DNA of 64,000 nucleotides from an uncultured Eubacterium sp. (GTDB lineage Bacteria > Bacillota > Clostridia > Lachnospirales > Lachnospiraceae), in the NCBI GenBank assembly GCA_910578975.1, contig CAJTRZ010000004.1, positions 62,001-126,000 of the forward strand. The letters are read 5' to 3'. A program made the translations under genes and the position numbers. This document shows positions 61,636 to 64,000 of this stretch, one piece after another (position 1 is the first letter of the stretch; every line of letters starts with the position of its first letter). The notes beneath the pieces were generated by a model, which saw only the letters and a program-made list of their open reading frames with translations, was not told where the DNA came from and made no database searches.

Positions 61636-62838
61636 ATGGACGCAAAATATTTACTATTGATATATTTGACAGTTGGTCTGTTTTTATGCTTGATAGCAGG
61701 CAAAATTGTAAAGCAGTTTAAATTACCGAATGTCACAGGATACATTATTATGGGATTGTTAGCAGGACTTGTGCTGGGAACCCATCAGATGGAACAGTTT
61801 TTCGGACAGAATGTAGCAGCAGAGATGGTGTCAAAATTTGATGTTATCAAGGATTTGGCAACCGGATTTATCGCTTTTTCTATAGGAACAGAATTTGAAT
61901 TTAAATATATACGAAAGTTAGGAAAATCGCCAATAGTTATTGCCTGTTTTGAGTCAGTAGGTGCAGTAATACTGGTGGCTTTGGGGATTTTTGCTGTAAC
62001 AGGAAATATACAGCTGGCATTAATTATGGGAGCGATTGCAGCAGCAACAGACCCAGCAGCGACGATACTGGTTGCCAGACAGTATAAAGCAAATGGTATT
62101 GTCACAAAGACTTTGATACCGGTTGTAGCCATTGATGATGCAACAGCATTGATGTCCTATGGCATCTGTGTAGCTTTGGCAAGAACGTTGACAGGGCAGG
62201 TCAGCCTTATGACATTTATTGAGCCGATTAAGGAAATATTTGGTTCGCTTGCTTTTGGTATTATTTTAGGAATTATTTTTGCTATACTAATTAAGTATTT
62301 TACAGGCAGAGGAAACAGGCTTGCCATTACGATAGCAATGGTTTCTTTCTGTGTGGCAGTGTCCCATATTGAGGTGCTTAGCTTTTCACCACTTCTTGCA
62401 TGTATGGCATTAAGTATTACCGTTGTGAACATATCTCACAACTGGGGACCGGTATTTGACCAGATGGATCGAATGACCCCACCACTGTTTATGTTGTTTT
62501 TCTTTGTGACAGGTGCAGGAATGGATATATCCATTCTGCCAAAGGTTGGCCTGATTGGAGTGGTTTACATAATTGTCAGAGTTATTGGAAAAATGCTTGG
62601 GGCGTTTATTGGTGGAAGGATATCTCATGCTGCTTCGGATGTTCAAAAATATTTAGGGATTGGATTGATTCCGCAGGCAGGTGTGGCAATCGGACTGGCT
62701 ATGATGTGTGGTTCGGTAGTTCCGGAATATGCTAATGAAATTACAGCAGTTGTTGTATGTGGAACGATCATTTATGAATTGATTGGACCGATATTGACGA
62801 AAGTGATGCTGGTAAAAATTGGAGAGATTAAGGCGTAG
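61636..62838 (+). CDS. Cation/proton antiporter (CPA2 type)
   Basis: A 400-residue transporter with about twelve membrane helices. Features of the Na+/H+ or K+/H+ exchanger fold include KLPNVTGYIIMGLLAG at the start, the AIAAATDPAATILV segment and IPVVAIDDATALM with the paired aspartates needed for ion exchange. No RCK or USP domain is fused to its end; control may come from the PII-like partner encoded immediately upstream. ATG 61636 follows TTGGAG. Confidence 0.92.
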   Translation: MDAKYLLLIYLTVGLFLCLIAGKIVKQFKLPNVTGYIIMGLLAGLVLGTHQMEQFFGQNVAAEMVSKFDVIKDLATGFIAFSIGTEFEFKYIRKLGKSPIVIACFESVGAVILVALGIFAVTGNIQLALIMGAIAAATDPAATILVARQYKANGIVTKTLIPVVAIDDATALMSYGICVALARTLTGQVSLMTFIEPIKEIFGSLAFGIILGIIFAILIKYFTGRGNRLAITIAMVSFCVAVSHIEVLSFSPLLACMALSITVVNISHNWGPVFDQMDRMTPPLFMLFFFVTGAGMDISILPKVGLIGVVYIIVRVIGKMLGAFIGGRISHAASDVQKYLGIGLIPQAGVAIGLAMMCGSVVPEYANEITAVVVCGTIIYELIGPILTKVMLVKIGEIKA

Positions 62839-62940
62839 ATGAAAAAATAACAGTGGCTTTGGCTGCTGTTATTTTTACAAACAGGCTATTGTAAGAGGAA
62901 ATGTTAGTGGAATTAAGGTTTATAAAGAAAGGGACAGAAG

Positions 62941-63585
62941 ATGAAAAATACAAAATATACCAGAGGAAGAAAAAGGAAAAATAAGTATAAGCGATGGATA
63001 ATTGCTTTTATAATTTTAATAGTCTTGGTAATAGTAGGAGTATGGGGAGGAGGATTTGTGAAAGACAGACTGCAAGTTCAAAACCTTGGAAAGACAAAAT
63101 CCCCAGAATGGATTGATAAGCAGATTATAGAGAAGGATGGAGTATCACGAAATGGAAAGAAATTAAGTCGTGTAAAAGACATTGTCATTCATTATGTAGG
63201 AAATCCTGGAAGTACTGCTCAGGGGAATCATGATTTTTATGTGAGTCCTCAATCTAGTGTAAGTTCTCATTTTATTGTAGGATTAAAAGGGGAGATTATT
63301 CAGTGTATTCCGCTCAATGAAATGTCGGCTGCAAGTAACTGGAGAAATAATGATACGATTTCTATTGAGGTGTGTCATTCTGATGATAGTGGAAAATTTA
63401 ATAAAAAAACATACCAGTCTTTAGTAAAATTGACAGCATGGCTTTTAGAGAGATGTGATTTGAGAGAGAAGCATATTATCAGGCATTATGATATTACAGG
63501 CAAAGAATGTCCACGTTATTACGTAAGGCATGAGGACAAGTGGAAAAAGTTTAAAGAGGATGTGAAAAAATATAGAGAAAAGTAA
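62941..63585 (+). CDS. Membrane-anchored N-acetylmuramoyl-L-alanine amidase (Amidase_2)
   Basis: A 214-residue cell-wall enzyme with a basic start, one membrane helix (about 20-42) and an Amidase_2/PGRP domain (about 70-205). Zinc ligands can be seen in DIVIHYVG (His), RHYDITGKECP (His and Cys), with YVSPQSSVSSHF and SIEVCHSDD nearby. It would cut the bond between muramic acid and the stem peptide. ATG follows AAAGGGACAG. It ends at a terminator facing the last gene. Confidence 0.93.
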   Translation: MKNTKYTRGRKRKNKYKRWIIAFIILIVLVIVGVWGGGFVKDRLQVQNLGKTKSPEWIDKQIIEKDGVSRNGKKLSRVKDIVIHYVGNPGSTAQGNHDFYVSPQSSVSSHFIVGLKGEIIQCIPLNEMSAASNWRNNDTISIEVCHSDDSGKFNKKTYQSLVKLTAWLLERCDLREKHIIRHYDITGKECPRYYVRHEDKWKKFKEDVKKYREK

Positions 63586-63592
63586 AGAAAAG

Positions 63593-63638
63593 AACAGCCG
63601 AGCGATTTTTTTGGTAAAATTAAGCGGCTGTTTTGTTA
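63593..63638. terminator. Terminator after the amidase gene
   Basis: Stem AACAGCCG/CGGCTGTT with a 24-base loop, then TTTTGTTATTT. Confidence 0.75.
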
Positions 63639-63667
63639 TTTAGGAAAACGAAAGGTAGAAGTTTGTG

Positions 63668-63913
63668 TCATGCAACGTAGTAATATTGGTAGTGGCCGAC
63701 ATCATGTATACGTTCTACATAGATGGTCTGCCCTTCCTTAATGCAGGAAAAAGCGATAGGACCACGTACCCATACTCGGTCCATAATAAAAGTTCCATCA
63801 GGCAGTTCGCAAACCAGATATTTGTATTTGACTCTGATATTTATATATTTCACAATTTCGTCAACAACAATCTTTTTCTTTACAGTAAGTTTTGAGACGT
63901 TGGCTTTTTTCAT
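63668..63913 (-). CDS. Small strand-rich protein of unknown function
   Basis: An 81-residue protein starting MKKANVSKLTVKKK, rich in beta-strand-type residues (VKYKYLVCELPDGTFIM, VERIHDVGHYQYYYVA). No signal peptide or known motif. The size and alternation suggest an OB-like or SH3-like barrel. The start used here has only a weak GAGTG ribosome site; a longer frame reaches 63949. It converges on the amidase gene. Confidence 0.6.
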   Translation of the reverse strand: MKKANVSKLTVKKKIVVDEIVKYINIRVKYKYLVCELPDGTFIMDRVWVRGPIAFSCIKEGQTIYVERIHDVGHYQYYYVA

Positions 63914-64000
63914 ATTGAAAATCACTCTTGTCTTAAAAAGCAGTTGCAAAAAAGATAAAATATTGATTCCAACAAATGCAGAGATTCCATATATTAATAA

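Overview
The window looks like a chromosomal segment of a low-GC, spore-forming Clostridia bacterium, most likely a gut Lachnospiraceae. This is inferred from the AT-rich sequence, strong AGGAGG-type ribosome sites, the presence of spo0A and flavodiiron protein, and several small families typical of that group (TSCPD protein, DegV pairs, ferredoxin of 57 residues). The species cannot be named from the sequence alone. I saw no rRNA, tRNA, CRISPR array, transposase or phage gene.

Layout. Bases 1-4839 hold a teichoic-acid-like surface polymer locus: two CDP-glycerol glycerophosphotransferase-type genes on the minus strand (one cut by the window edge, one fused to a GT4 glycosyltransferase) and a divergent TagG/TagH-type ABC exporter. 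Bases 4858-24732 are mostly housekeeping: TSCPD protein, mtnN, pgi, gdpP-rplI-dnaB, a MerR-type protein, ferredoxin, spo0A, an OmpR/histidine kinase pair, mutS2, yhaM-rlmD, and a PurF-like protein that has lost the glutaminase cysteine. Between pgi and the next gene are two tandem ~300 bp long-hairpin elements.

Bases 24831-44756 form an accessory, surface-oriented region between the PurF-like gene and a flavodiiron gene. It contains two BspA-type leucine-rich-repeat secreted proteins, two separate GHKL-kinase/LytTR-regulator systems, several unrecognised secreted and membrane proteins, and a pair of very large secreted beta-1,3-glucan hydrolases (a GH81 with six F5/8C domains and a GH5 with two), the first preceded by a good cre site. 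The most striking signal is a promoter module repeated three times at 39238-42220: two direct repeats 20 bp apart, TTGCCY and TATACT boxes, and an inverted repeat over the -10 whose right arm carries the ribosome site. It drives a secreted protein, the LytTR regulator/kinase pair itself, and an operon that opens with an 18-residue tryptophan-rich ORF. The first LytTR system is followed by a promoter of the same geometry but different box sequence. I read this as two insulated LytTR regulons controlling cell-surface proteins, with no AgrB/AgrD homologue visible.

Bases 44944-63949 return to core functions: flavodiiron protein, a PII protein behind a leader terminator, two DegV proteins, a secreted metallo-beta-lactamase-fold protein, an L,D-transpeptidase, an acyl-ACP thioesterase, CvfB, a sugar ABC ATPase, a CdaR-type regulator, ftsE-ftsX-PcsB-like-S41 protease (cell separation), a PII-like protein coupled to a cation/proton antiporter, and a cell-wall amidase. 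Several intergenic regions carry nested palindromes with locus-specific stems; some share the end sequence AACAGTTCAGCCA.
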